The translations under genes were made by a program, and so were the position numbers. Positions 11,572 through 22,945 of a stretch of DNA of 64,000 nt are shown in pieces (position 1 is the first letter of the stretch; every line of letters begins with the position of its first letter). This stretch comes from Corallium rubrum (taxonomy: Eukaryota > Cnidaria > Anthozoa > Scleralcyonacea > Coralliidae), in assembly GCA_964035015.1 (NCBI GenBank), contig OZ035998.1:30805529-30869528 (forward strand), given 5' to 3'. A model generated the notes under the pieces. The model was not told the origin of the DNA. It saw only the letters and a program-made list of their open reading frames with translations, and did not search any database.

Positions 11572-11979
11572 CAGTGGCGTAGCCAGGGTCTTGAGTTGGG
11601 GGGGGGGGGGGCAAGAACCTCGATTTCCTAGGGGGGTCCGGGCATGCCCCCCTGGAAAATGTTTGACTTTTACGGTCTCTGATTTCCTGAATTTTGAGGC
11701 AACTATTTAAGAGTAATCTGAAAGCCAAAAATAATTTTATTGAAATCAAACCAGAACATAGAATGATACACGTCAGAATATCTTTAGATTTATTTATAAA
11801 CAAGTCGCAAATGTAAAAACAAGTTGGAGGCATTTTGTATAGACCTTAGTATTGTAATTTATAGCATATGCATGCCTGCTAAATATATAACACATTACTA
11901 TAGTCTACTCACTTGGCCCTAAGAACGGTCTTGGAAACCATTGGGGGGGGGAGGCAACCGCCATTGGCTACGCCACTGC
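11572..11979. mobile_element. hAT-like MITE with CAGTGGCGTAGCC ends
   Basis: Left end CAGTGGCGTAGCCAGG and right end GGCTACGCCACTG. Flanks ATGGGAGT (left) and CTGGGAGT (right) give an 8-bp duplication with one mismatch, as expected of hAT elements. G-rich runs and the GGGGGGTCCGGGCATGCCCC block recur in diverged relatives at about 24940, 32240 and 57260. Confidence 0.7.
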
Positions 11980-11991
11980 TGGGAGTATTAT

Positions 11992-12189
11992 AACATGTTT
12001 GAGAAAGTTTCTCGTCTGGGTTAGAGTAGTCTTGAGAAAGACTGTTTGTGGTGGTAGTGACTGACGTTTCGCTACGGCCCCTGAAGATGACCGCCGCTGA
12101 GACCGTCGAAACGTCATAGTCATGTACTACCACAAACAGTCTTTCTCAAGACTACTCTAACCTAGACGAGCAACTTTCTCAAACATGTT
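11992..12189. repeat. Foldback hairpin with a ribozyme-like core
   Basis: AACATGTTTGAGAAAGTT through GACTGTTTGTGGTGGTAGT on the left mirrors ACTACCACAAACAGTC through AACTTTCTCAAACATGTT on the right, with about 75-bp arms. The centre has GACGTTTCG ... CTGAAGATGA ... CGAAACGTC, which resembles the hammerhead-like motif of the Penelope-like elements further right. Confidence 0.7.
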
Positions 12190-12199
12190 AGAGTTGAAT

Positions 12200-12655
12200 A
12201 CAAGTTCTGTTCACACAACAGACTTCTTAAGTCCAAGTTCGTTTATTTCACACTATAGTCTATATATATACTTATTTTACATTGAGAAAATAAGTAAAAA
12301 AAGAACAAGTGGTGGTAGCCAAAGATACTAGTTGACCACTATTGTTTAAAGTAAATACTTGATCTTACTGATGATTAAAAATTATAATACTACTAGCAAA
12401 GGAGGGGGGTACATGCACAACTGACCACAAACAATTCAGTGTATTACTATGAAAAAGAAAATGACACCAAATGGCTAAAATAACATGAAGTCCTATACTG
12501 TTAATACGTAATCATGGGGTATACAGGTACATATGCGAGTTAGGTGCAATGTAAAAGACCTTTGATAAAACGCTCGTCAGGCTCGAATACACAGATCAAG
12601 AGAATATTTGTGATCTCAAACCAGTAATTATAAGTGACAGGTTCGGCCTCCATTG
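12200..12655. other. No recognised feature
   Basis: Sequence between foldbacks with no coding or repeat structure that I can support. Confidence 0.4.
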
Positions 12656-12658
12656 GCC

Positions 12659-12754
12659 TCTAAACAGACGTTTAGTATTCGTCAAGCTAGCTTGAATACT
12701 AAGAAAATTCTGAGTATTCAAGCTAGCTTGACGAATACTAAACGTCTGTTTAGA
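12659..12754. repeat. Perfect 42-bp-arm hairpin
   Basis: TCTAAACAGACGTTTAGTAT and onward is repeated exactly in reverse complement, with a loop of about 12 bp around AAGAAAATTCTG. The perfect arms imply a young palindrome or ongoing correction. Confidence 0.9.
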
Positions 12755-12759
12755 TTTGC

Positions 12760-13950
12760 ACTAAAAGAAACAATCAAACTTTAAACATAATTGTCACATA
12801 ATTGTCTATTCTGTCATATAGTGCGCATGCACTTGTACGACAATTTCACGTAATATGTAGTCGGCAACATATACATGTACGATACAAATAATTGTCTCAA
12901 ATACAAAATGCAATTTTTTGAACTATTTCTTCCCACCAGGATCTTTTCAAGAACAATTTACATCTTAAATTTCAGGTGGCAGCCGCTATACGACACATTT
13001 ATGACACACGCGTCATACGAAACATGCAGCTGCACCTAGGTGTTGAATTTACCAAGGGAAGAAAACCGGAAGAACCCAGCGAAAAACCCTCGAAGCACAA
13101 CAGAGACCATGCAACTAAACTCTACTCACATGAGTTCCAAGCTCGAAAACGGGGTTATTCCCAGACGGTCAAGCATCCAAGTACTAACCAAGGGTTAGGG
13201 TTAGGGTTAGGTGTACTATAGATGAACACTGCATCATGATCATTAAGGTTGGTTAACTTCTAGGTGATCATCTAGCCTATACTAAGAAGCTTTCCGATTG
13301 GTTTAGATCACCTATAATCCAAGCAAAAAGCCTTAACCTTAAGGAGTAACGAGCATGCGGGGAACGAGTTGGTAATGAACATTGTGATTTTTAGCCAATC
13401 AGAAAACCCGTTTATACAAACTTAATCAAATTGCATGCTAAACATAACCTTTCATAATATTCTTACTTGTTGTTCGTGTCGTTCTGGTTCCTGGGATGTT
13501 GGCTGAACAAAAAGAAGCGTCAAATTTAAATTCAACGGGTACAGTCGCTTGCACCTAAGTGGAAACCCTGCCCGTCAAAACATGTTCTCACAAAAGTTTT
13601 CTTTGGAAGTATACCAGAAATACATGTCATGCAACAACCCCTCGCCCGCTTTTATTAAATGCTTTTTTGAAACACCCACCCACCCAAACCCACCCAGATT
13701 AAAATAAGCACACCTAATATACAGCCAATATAAAAACGAACAGATATAAAAACAAATGATAATCCTCAAGATAATTCTATAATTTATGGATAAGATGACT
13801 AAACTGATTTAACATATCAAAGCAAAACTTAGATTTCATTGTTAAATTCTGGTTGTACAAAATATGTTTTTAGGAGGTTTCAAAAGGGATTATTTTTAAC
13901 AAGCTTTAAATGGCTTACCTATGCATACATGTTTTGCAAAAGGAGAATTA
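12760..13950. other. Intergenic stretch, no supported gene
   Basis: The plus ORF at 12976..13221 (81 codons) has no recognisable domain and ends in telomere-like repeats. The rest holds nothing I can call. Confidence 0.4.
13192..13211 (+). repeat. Short internal telomere-like repeat (TTAGGG)3
   Basis: Three consecutive GGGTTA units, the usual metazoan telomere hexamer, at an internal position. Too short to conclude more. Confidence 0.7.
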
Positions 13951-13954
13951 AAAG

Positions 13955-14205
<251 letters not shown>

Positions 14206-14262
14206 TGGCTTTATACGATTACCTATATAAATTTTCAGTACACATAAAAAAAGTCACTTTAC

Positions 14263-14549
14263 CCTTAAATTAAACTCTCGAACAGTCTTGCAGCCAAAAC
14301 TGTTTTTAATATTTATACTGACGATCAGTTTATAGTTGTCATTTTCGTCTCCAGCCGGCAGCCAGTCGGTTACGCTAACCCGTTGCCCTGAACCCACAGT
14401 ACGGTAGAGGAACATCGTTCTTCTTGCCTTGCTTACGAGAGAAAATTCGTAGGTAAGCGGCGTCGACTGCAAGTCGATCCAGTCTTCACAGCTTAACGTA
14501 AAGTTGGTTCTCATGGCAACGCCCGACTGGGGCGAGACGAAGCAGTTAC
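14263..14549 (-). CDS. REJ-domain exon (second of two)
   Basis: The exon runs from acceptor TATCTGCAG (AG at 14551..14550) to donor AAGG|GTAAAG. The translation opens NCFVSPQSGVAMRTNFTLSC and continues with a CEDW...PLTYEF segment and a YKLIVSINIKNSFG strand. This is the characteristic second half of the receptor-for-egg-jelly (REJ) module of polycystin-1 and related surface receptors. The preceding exon (19576..19233) ends with one base and this one starts with two, so the junction restores GGT (Gly) and yields the family hallmark PP-x-GG-x-CFV. It ends in phase 0. A complete REJ region, GPS site, PLAT domain and channel are not visible further left, so the gene is either truncated or continues through unrecognised exons. 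Confidence 0.8.
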
Positions 14550-14653
14550 CTGCAGATAGAAATATCGAGGGAATACCCATATAAGAATATCATTACTTTT
14601 TGTGCAAAAGCGTCCAGACAAAAAAAGTTGAGACCTCCAAGACCCCGTTTACC

Positions 14654-16726
14654 CCATCCTCGTTCCCATCGCCTCCTCGGTACACTGGGAAATCGGAGGC
14701 CTGGTTAGATGAAAACGATTGAAGCGTGTGATTGGCTGGACGAAGGCTATTGTCGAAAACAGGAAGTGAGCAAATATATTTTCAACTGTCAAACAACGGT
14801 GTGAATAGAGTGAAGATTATCGCTCAGATAACACCCAAAAAGTCTACAAATAAAGCCAACAAAGTAGGATTCATAAAGTGAGTCGGAATTGCGATGAGTT
14901 TCATCATTTAACTCTCAAAATCGAACAATTTTAGACTTAGCGTGACTCGGTGACCCATTCGTCGGCGACAGCAAATTATGTTCGTAAACAACCTACCTTT
15001 GAATAGCATTTCGGTAAGCGAAATTGTATTATTTTGTCCAGCGGGAAGAACAGTAAACACCAAACCTTTCGGACGTCATAATAAAGCAGCTTTTCTTCAA
15101 ATATCTGAGTGTATCTTGTTTGTTTTGTTATATTATGTCCATGTTCGCACCCAGGGCGATGTGATATATTCAATGACTCAATGTCCTCGAATCTAGGACA
15201 TCCGGTTTTCATCTGACCAGGGCCACAGAATAAAGAACTGAGCAGAAGGGCCACTCGGGGCTCGGAGTGTCGCCGTTTTTCAGTGCGCACGCGCGAGGTC
15301 TGCGAAGCTCGCAGCCAGTAAACCTCAGCCAGGTCAACAAGGAGTGTAATGGCGAAATACGGATTTGCTTCACTAAAATCGCTACATCTCACAAACTAGT
15401 CGCTCGATCTTCACGCTACAACCAGTAGTGATTGAGAGAAGGTAAGTGACAATATTTTTGTTGTTTAGAAGACATGGAAAAACATCTGAAAGTGAAAATT
15501 TACGGAATTAAAACCGCCACAGTATGAGCCACTAAAGTATTCTTGTCGATTTTCCACTTGCCTTTACGGCTTGAAAAAAAGAGTAGAAACTCTTTGAAAA
15601 CATTTCAAACATTGAGTACTCAAGACAACAAAAACCACTCGGCCGTACCGGCCTCGTGTTTTCATTGCCTTTCGTGTTTTACAAACTCTCGAGAACAATT
15701 ATAAAAATCGCTTGGTGAACAGCCTCGTGAATTCAATTGTTCTCGCGTGTTTGGAAACCCTGGTAAAACACTCGCACTCGTTTATGAAATATTACTTGCA
15801 CAATATCAAATGATTTCAACATGCAAAACTGATTGCTATTGAAAACGTTTTATTCCTTCTGTAAGACAGTGATGTGAAAAAACTTTATATATATTCTATC
15901 ATGTATTCTAATACAAAGTTAGTATATTTTGTAATTCAGTTTTTTAACTGCAAATGTGGTATTAAAACATACAAATAGCCCTGGTCACTGGTGTCAAACA
16001 ACAAGACAGCATTACAGCAAACAGCTCACAGGTGGTGACACCAAGCAGTAATTTAAACATAAGTTACCTCTATCATAAGTTTAATTCCTACATGTTAGTT
16101 TTAAAATAATATAACAACAGTAAACAACTGGCCTTATTAAATTTCAAAATATATTTAATACTGTAAAACGACAAAACGTCACCTAATAGAATTGCTTCGT
16201 TCTTCAAAATTACTCATTCCATTCAAGAAATAACAGGAAATGTGTGCAGTTTAATCTTTATACTTAACGTTTAAAGTGTTTTCAAAGATTGTCTGCTCTT
16301 ATTTTTGCTTGCAAATGCAAGTTTAAAGAAGATAGTAATGCTTTAAATAGCTTCACACAGTGGCGGTTCGAGTTCGTTTTAATTCCGTAAATTTTCACTT
16401 TCAAATGCCTTTCGTACCTTCTAAACAGCAAAAATATTGTCATATACCTCTCCTCTATTACTACTGGTTGTAGCGTAAAAATCGAGCTACTAGTTTGTGA
16501 GATATAGCGATTTTAGTGATCCAACTCCGTATTTCGCCATTGCACTCCTTGTTGACCTGGCTGAGGTTTACTGGCTGCTAGATTTTCCGGAAGTGGTTTT
16601 CGGTAACAAGCGCGGGGACAAAAACTTCAAAGGTTCCGACCCGAGTGGCCCTTCTGCTCAGTTCTTTATTCTGTGCCAGGGCCTCCGATTTTCCAGTGTA
16701 ACGAGGAGGCCCTGGGAACGAGGATG
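14654..16726. mobile_element. 2.1-kb foldback element of the CTCGTNCCCA family
   Basis: The ends (CATCCTCGTTCCCA and TGGGAACGAGGATG) and several hundred bases inside are inverted copies. For example, the block CTCACAAACTAGTCGCTCGA near 15387 mirrors TCGAGCTACTAGTTTGTGAG near 16480. Flanks CCGTTTACC and CCGTTTACA form a 9-bp target duplication with one mismatch. The 138-codon minus ORF (15392..14976) and 92-codon plus ORF (16497..16775) are mirror copies of the same arm and do not look like genes. A diverged single-arm copy of the 31773-32018 foldback lies at 15640-15790. Confidence 0.65.
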
Positions 16727-16936
16727 CCGTTTACACTACAGTTTTCGGATTCGTGACGAATCCGGAACGTTTTAGTACCGGATTCGTTTTGCCGTTTACA
16801 TACAAAAGAATGAATCCAGAATAAAAACTTTCCGGTTTGATCACGTATCCGGAGATTTCGAATCCGGAAAAAGTGTAGAAACTTCGTATCCGAATACTTT
16901 TGAATCCGAGACAATACGTAGTGGCACGAGTGCGGG

Positions 16937-17520
16937 TCAACTCAAACAAAACGGGTAGAAAAACTGCAGAACCGTGCCATGAGAATTATCCTCCATCAAG
17001 GAAGACAAAAATGTACGCAGGAAATGCGTAATGAGTTGAAGTTGTTGTCCTTGAACAGCAGGCGTCGTTTTTTACGATTTCTAACAATTTTTAAAATTCT
17101 ACATAATTTGGACTGCCCTGATCAATTAAGAGATATTTTTAAACTAAGGCCTAACACGCACGACTGGGACTTGCGAGACAAAACCTTATTAGATCTCCCA
17201 AAGGTAAAAAGTGCAATGGGGCAATCCATGTTTAAGTATGCAGCTGCAAAGGATTGGAACTCTTTGCCTTCGGAATTCAGAGAACTTACGTCTATCTCTA
17301 GTTTGAAACGTAGTATTTTCATGCACCTATTAGAAACTGACAACAATACTCACATTTGTAGTTTATAAATTTCCTATAACTGTTATTTTTATTAATTTTG
17401 TTCACTTTGTATTAATGATTAGTTATTATCTATAATTAAACACTGTTCTCCTGTTAACACCAGCATTTATGATGATAGGATCTTCAACAGTTTAAATAAA
17501 GATTTTATTATTATTATTAG
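16937..17520 (+). pseudogene. 5'-truncated LINE: C-terminal end of a reverse-transcriptase ORF plus 3' tail
   Basis: The frame from 16945 encodes VEKLQNRAMRIIL..., and it ends with KYAAAKDWNSLPSEFREL and a SSLKRSIF segment before the stop at 17368. These are the conserved last ~140 residues of non-LTR retrotransposon ORF2 proteins (CR1/L2/Jockey-like). A short 3' UTR follows, with AATAAAGATTTTATTATTATTATTA as a microsatellite tail. The 5' truncation is the usual outcome of incomplete target-primed reverse transcription. It lies inside the outer MITE 14628-17770. Confidence 0.8.
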
Positions 17521-17909
17521 TGTGAACGGTTATTCCAATGAATTCGGATGCTCTTCCACTCGTAGTCATGTGAGGTTGCGGTGGAACCAACATGGTCAAC
17601 ATATTAACTGAATTAAAGGAATTCCGAGTTTAGTGTAAAGGGCCGAATCTGCGAATACTGTTGTAGTGTAAACGCCTAACGAATCCGAATACTCGGTACG
17701 AAGTGAATCCGGGGACATTTCCGAATCCAGAAACTTTTGCTCTAGTGTAAACGTAGTCTAAGTCTCCAACATCTATTCACAGCAAACTCAGACTGTGATA
17801 TTAAGGCAAAAGTTAGATCAAACATTAAAGGTACCGATACTGAGTTGGACTTGCATGGTTGATCTTGCACACTTCGCGGTCATCTGAGTATAGCCGGACC
17901 ACTTCTATA

Positions 17910-18169
17910 AATAGGTGAGTTTCGGGGTGTTGCGCGCGCATCATTTTTCAAAAAACCTGGCAAGCTCCACTCAAAGTAAACATACTGTTTAAAATCAACA
18001 AAGTATAGATACAGTTTCTGGATGTTTAACACTATTATTCTGCTGTTGTTGGTCGCTAGTAAATCTGTTTGCCATTGCTTACTTTGTGGGGAGCCCGTCA
18101 AGAGCCGCCAAGAGCCCACAAATTTCTTTGCAAAACGATGCGCGCGCCATACCCTGAAATTCGCCTATT
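17910..18169. mobile_element. Foldback MITE
   Basis: AATAGGTGAGTTTCGGGGTG...GCGCGCGCATC is mirrored by GATGCGCGCGCCATACCCTG...AATTCGCCTATT, giving ~35-bp imperfect arms 260 bp apart. Confidence 0.6.
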
Positions 18170-18269
18170 GGTAGCTACAGCCCTGCCTGGAAAAGGCTCC
18201 CGAAGTGATCTATTCCACGGGCCCCCCTATATGCCTAGTTACGCCACTGATTTGTGTTGGTGTCAGGAC

Positions 18270-18875
18270 CACTGATCTCTATATAAACTGGATTAGTTGG
18301 TCATCTGGCTCCAAAAATGAAGCCAGCAGAGATGATGAATTGGGAGTACCAAGATGGCCGCCACGGAAACTTTGTACGTTTTCGTAGCACGAAAAGAGAC
18401 GAAAGGAGCCACATTGAAAAAAAAATATTATGCTATATTGGCATCAAACAAAGAACACTCCACAAGGTTTAGAAGCTTAGTTTTTGCATTTGTTGGTATT
18501 AGTAAGCAGTAAAACTTGTTATTTCGCAGTTTTTTTACTCTGCCCGATAACCAATAAACTTGCCTACATCGTAAAAATACAACAAAAACAGTCAATAACT
18601 TAATTATGAAACAGTTTATGTACCTTTGATAGTAAAATATGTCTTTACAAAGCCTTGAAGTATGTTAGTTGACGATTTCGAACTGTATTTGCTTGTATTT
18701 TCTTTCTGTTTCCTAGTGGTATTGTTTTACGGCTTTTCCAACTCAACCCCGTCCCCCCTATTAACTCTTACTACTTTTAAGCCCGCAGAGAGTACTGGAC
18801 AGGGAGTAGTAAGATGGCGGATCTGGCTTCAAAATTTTGACTGCTGAACATATCCAGTATATATAGAGATCAGTG
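18270..18875. mobile_element. hAT-like MITE, CACTGATCTCTA family (copy 1)
   Basis: Ends CACTGATCTCTATATAAACT and ATATATAGAGATCAGTG. Flanks GTCAGGAC and ATCAGGCC agree at 6 of 8 positions, consistent with a decayed 8-bp duplication. Other copies: 28933-29949 and 54214-54910. Confidence 0.65.
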
Positions 18876-18912
18876 ATCAGGCCTACATAAAGTGCCCTGG
18901 ACATGAATTTTT

Positions 18913-19106
18913 ACACGATCGGAAATCGCATAAAAAATCGGCCACTTTCATGGGGCAGTTCGCAGTCCACGTGCGTGCTGGTTCAAGTGAGTTGTCGGCC
19001 GTGTATTGATGACGTTTACACACAAGATATTCGTTCTACGCATGCGTAGCTAATACGGATCGGCCCGTATTTCGCGAGCTTCGACAGCCGCCATTTCCGA
19101 TCGTGA
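18913..19106. mobile_element. CACGATCGGAAAT MITE, uninterrupted copy
   Basis: A 195-bp element with CACGATCGGAAATCGC at the left and CCATTTCCGATCGTG at the right. It is the intact counterpart of the split copy at 10014-10705. Confidence 0.7.
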
Positions 19107-19232
19107 CTAGGTGTATCACTGGATCTAATATAGCCCTCACCGCTCTTTTCACACCTTGCACACAAAGCTCTACGTTATGTAGACTACATAAGTAATCTTA
19201 ACACTGAATAAATCCACGACAGTAGATCTTAC

Positions 19233-19576
19233 CATTTGCTGGTGGAGTACCAACTAGAATAGTGTTTCGTAGTTCTCCGTAAACACCATTTGGACGCGTT
19301 GCTCGCAGAGCGAAAACGTATTTTTTACCAGCTTGTAAAGAATTTGGTTTGATAGCCAGATCTAGTCCATCGATAGGATTTGCCGCTATGTTACCAAATA
19401 CATCTTGGGGAACCTTATTCAAGTCGGTTAAGCTATAAGGTTCAGGCATGTTGACGTCATCATAGGAGTACATCGACCAACTGAGTGCAATTTGTCCCTC
19501 GCAAAATGCGTTACATTTAGATGTTAGCATGATCTTCTCGTCTGGCATAGCTTGAACTTTACAATTTTTTAGGCAG
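19233..19576 (-). CDS. REJ-domain exon (first of two)
   Basis: A 344-bp exon from acceptor TACTTTTCAG|C to donor AATG|GTAAGA. It begins CLKNCKVQAMPDEKIMLTSKC and continues with GQIALSWSMY, a Cys-x3-Cys...Cys-x3-Cys pattern followed by an LxW-Y strand. It ends LVGTPPANG. This is the opening of a REJ module, and it joins in phase to exon 14549..14263. REJ proteins are extracellular parts of polycystin-1-like receptors and sea-urchin sperm receptors. Which ligand this one binds cannot be told. The leading single base of a split codon requires an upstream exon ending in phase 2, which I could not find. Confidence 0.8.
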
Positions 19577-19611
19577 CTGAAAAGTATATGTAAAAAATAG
19601 CTAAATCGAAA

Positions 19612-20770
19612 CCGAAATTATTGAACGCAGATTTGTAACGTAGGTTTCGAGAGAAGGCCCTTCGTCAGAGAAAAGCGTTTCTCTCTGACGAAAGGCCTTC
19701 GCTCGAACCAGGGCGTCTATAAGATAGGGCGGTGAAATGCCAATCTGACGTACTGAAACATGTGTGACGCACTTTAGGCATGGGGCGAGCGCGGCCAACT
19801 GCAAATTTTGATCAAAACAAAAAATCCATGTGAAATTCAAGGACGTTGATTAAATCTCTTATAATGCTGCAACTATTGACTCGATTGTTGGTGTAAGTTT
19901 TTTGTTTTGTTATTCATACGTTGTACTGTTCATATAACATGGTGGAAGGCATTCTTAAGTATAAAACGACTAAAATTTCCAATGTTGAAGCCGAAGCCAT
20001 TTATGGCTTCCTTGTCTAATTTTGCTCCACGCATAGAACATTTTAATTATTTCCTAACTCAAAAACGAGCCAGAACTTAGCTTTTTTAAATACATGTCTG
20101 GAAGGCATTAAACTTTATTCCTCTCAAATTTTATCGCGTAATTTTTTGAGCTTTTTTAGCAATAGCGTGTTGATTGCAGCCTAAAAATTTGGTTACAGTT
20201 GAGAAATTTTCCTGGCTCGAATGTTCTGAAAATGTACGTATTTGAAAGGTAGTTAAGCGTCTTGTGGTCACTTTTATATTTTTAATCGACAAAAGAATAC
20301 ATGTTCTTCTTACCGTATGATCATCCTTCACCAGAAACCAAAATATAAAGAGGAAATGTGAATTCTCTTCCAGCAAACTTTCGTTTCGTTCATCATGGCG
20401 GCTTCCGCTGTTCCAACTCGCACTCGTTTTGCAAAATATTTAATAATTTGCCCTGGCACCAGAACTTAGCAAATCCAAGGACGGTTACTCCATTAATAGA
20501 TCTATCTTTGGTATAAATATTGTTACTTAATTTTTTGAGCTTTTTTCGCTGCATGCGAACAAACACGTCACAAAGGGAAAAAATATATTTGGCAGACATT
20601 GCTAAAGACGCGCGAGGACTGGGGCAGGTAAATAATCTCCTTCAATGTTCGAATATTCGGGGGGTCCCGCGCATCACACATACTTCAGGGCACACGGCTC
20701 GTTTCCCCGCCCTATCTTATAGACGCCCTGCTCGAACTTTAGAAATCTACGTTCTCTGTTTCGGCAGAAC
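19612..20770. mobile_element. Inverted-repeat element with paired ribozyme-like motifs
   Basis: AGGGCGTCTATAAGATAGGG (19708) mirrors CCCTATCTTATAGACGCCCT (20711), and outer words ACGTAGGTTTCGAGAGAA and TTAGAAATCTACGTTCTCTG also pair. At 19636-19708 two CTGACGAA-GGCC-TTC-CTCGAA motifs face each other. The interior is AT-rich and has no recognisable gene. Confidence 0.5.
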
Positions 20771-20774
20771 ACAG

Positions 20775-21430
20775 CTATTTCAATAAACGTTGTCGGTAAT
20801 AGGCGCCAAGCCTATACGCGACCAGACCGAAAGGGAGTATGGGAAGAAATGGAAATTCAATAGTTGGCCGGCTGGCAATGGCGAGTGAAATGTCGAGAGA
20901 CTAGAAGTTTCTCTGAGGCTACTCTTCCCCAAGTTAAATATTTCGACATATAGCGTTGTGTGGCGTTGTATAGCGTTGTATAACGAGCAGATACTCTCAA
21001 ATAAATAGCAACTTCTTCAATTGTGATGCCGAGGTTATCAACCATCCAAACCGCTCGCCACCGACGTCTTCACTGTAAGGTCGAGACATGGCTCGATATT
21101 GTAAATCGTTATATGTACATATTTATGTGCTTTTATTGTTTCGGTGATTTCTGGCATCAATGCAGTCCAAGATTACTCTACTCTTGGCATAACCTGTATC
21201 CAGGCTCTCTTTTCCGTTTTTGACCGCCATTTTGAATTTTTAAGCCTGTGTGCGAGCTCGTTACCCATTCCAACGCAAAGCATTGTGGGAATGGGAAAGT
21301 AGCGAATATGTGTATACATTACCTTGCTTTAAGGTGGGGTGGTAGTCCTTTCGTAACATGGACGTAAATATTAATTATGTCTTGTCTCAGTCCAAATTCT
21401 GGATGGTTCTTCGAAATAACAAGGGAAAGT
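20775..21430. other. No recognised feature
   Basis: No conserved coding region, and no repeat that I can pair elsewhere in the window. Confidence 0.4.
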
Positions 21431-21435
21431 GCGTA

Positions 21436-21750
21436 GCTAAATAAACAAATAAATAAATAGGTTAATAAGTAAATAGATAAGTAAATAATTAAGTAAATAA
21501 ATAAATAAGTAACTAAATAAACAAGTAAATAAGTAAATTAGCAAAATTAGTAAATAAATAGGTAAATAAATAAATAGGTAAATAAGTAAATAAAGATGTA
21601 AATAGATAAGTAAATAAGTAAATCAGTAAATAAATTAATAAATAAATAAATGAATAGGTAAAAAGCTGAATAAGTAAATAAAGAGGTAAATAAGTATATT
21701 AGTAAATAAGTAAATAAATAATTAAGTAAATAAGTAAATAAATAGATAAG

Positions 21751-21781
<31 letters not shown>

Positions 21782-22830
21782 ATAGGAAAATAAATAAGTA
21801 AATAAATAGGCAAATAAGTTAATAAGTAAATAAATATGTAAATAGATAAGTAAATAGGTAAATCGGTAAATAAATAAATAGGTAAAAAGGTGAATAAGTA
21901 AATAAATAGGTAAATAAATAGGTAAATAAGTATATTAGTAATGAGTAAATAAATAAATACAAGAACGAACAAACAAACAAACAAACAAACAAACAAACAA
22001 ACAAACGAACAAACAAACAAACAAACAAACAAACAAACAAACAAACAAACAAACAAACAAACAAACAAACGAACGAACGAACGAACGAACGAACGAACGA
22101 ACGAACGAACGAACGAACGAACGAACGAACGAACGAACGAACGAACGAACGAACGAACGGACGAACGGACGAACGGACGAACGGACGAACGGACGAACGG
22201 ACGAACGGACGAACGGACGAACGGACGAACGGACGAACGGACGAACGGACGAACGGACGAACGGACGAACGGACGAACGGACGAACGGACGAACGGACGA
22301 ACGGACGAACGGACGAACGGACGAACGGACGAACGGACGAACGGACGAACGGACGAACGGACGAACGGACGAACGGACGAACGGACGAACGGACGAACGG
22401 ACGAACGGACGAACGGACGAACGGACGAACGGACGAACGGACGAACGGACGAACGGACGAACGGACGAACGGACGAACGGACGAACGGACGAACGGACGA
22501 ACGCTCAAACAGACGAACGGACGAATGGACAAACCAACGAACGGACGGACGGACGGACGAATGGACGAATGGACAAACGAACAAACGAACGGACGGACGA
22601 ACGAACGGACGAATGGACGAATGGACAAACCAACAAATTGACGGACGAATGTACGAAGGGACGGACGGACAAACAAACACGGACGAACGGACGAACGAAC
22701 GAACAAACAAACAAACAAACAAACACGGACGAACGAACGAACGCACAGACGAACGAACGAACGAACGAACGAACGAACGAACGAACGAACGAACGAACGG
22801 ACGGACGGACGGACGGACGGACGGACGGAC

Positions 22831-22861
<31 letters not shown>

Positions 22862-22945
22862 GGAAAGGACGGACGGACGGACAAAAGGACGAACACGGAC
22901 AAACGGACGGACGAACAGACAAACGGGCAAATAAATACAAACAGA
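21436..22945. repeat. Compound tetranucleotide satellite, 1.5 kb
   Basis: The array passes through blocks: mixed AAAT/AAGT units (about 21436-21965), (AAAC)n (to ~22070), (GAAC)n (to ~22155), an 8-mer GGACGAAC array (to ~22500), then interspersed GGAC/GAAC/AAAC blocks with a pure (GGAC)n stretch at about 22797-22845. Long open frames through it (SVRPFVR-type on minus) are artefacts of a period-4 repeat without stops. Confidence 0.95.

Larger units (their letters stand above)
14628..17770. mobile_element. Outer MITE, split twice by later insertions
   Basis: The left end (GTTGAGACC...CCGTTTAC, resumed as ACTACAG at 16735) pairs with the right end (CTAGTGTAAACGTAGTCTAAG, then TCTCCAAC at 17763). 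Internal words built on GAATCCG/CGGATTC occur on both sides. It was interrupted by the foldback at 14654-16726 and the LINE fragment at 16937-17520. Confidence 0.55.

Noticed and set aside
13192-13211. (TTAGGG)3 as evidence of a chromosome end or fusion
   Set aside because: Only about 20 bp with no degenerate continuation and no subtelomeric context; chance or a slippage product is enough to explain it.
14976-16775. 138-codon minus ORF and 92-codon plus ORF that share a SDFS...PYFAI..LVDLAEVYWL peptide
   Set aside because: They are the same inverted arm of a foldback element read on opposite strands, and no family is recognised.
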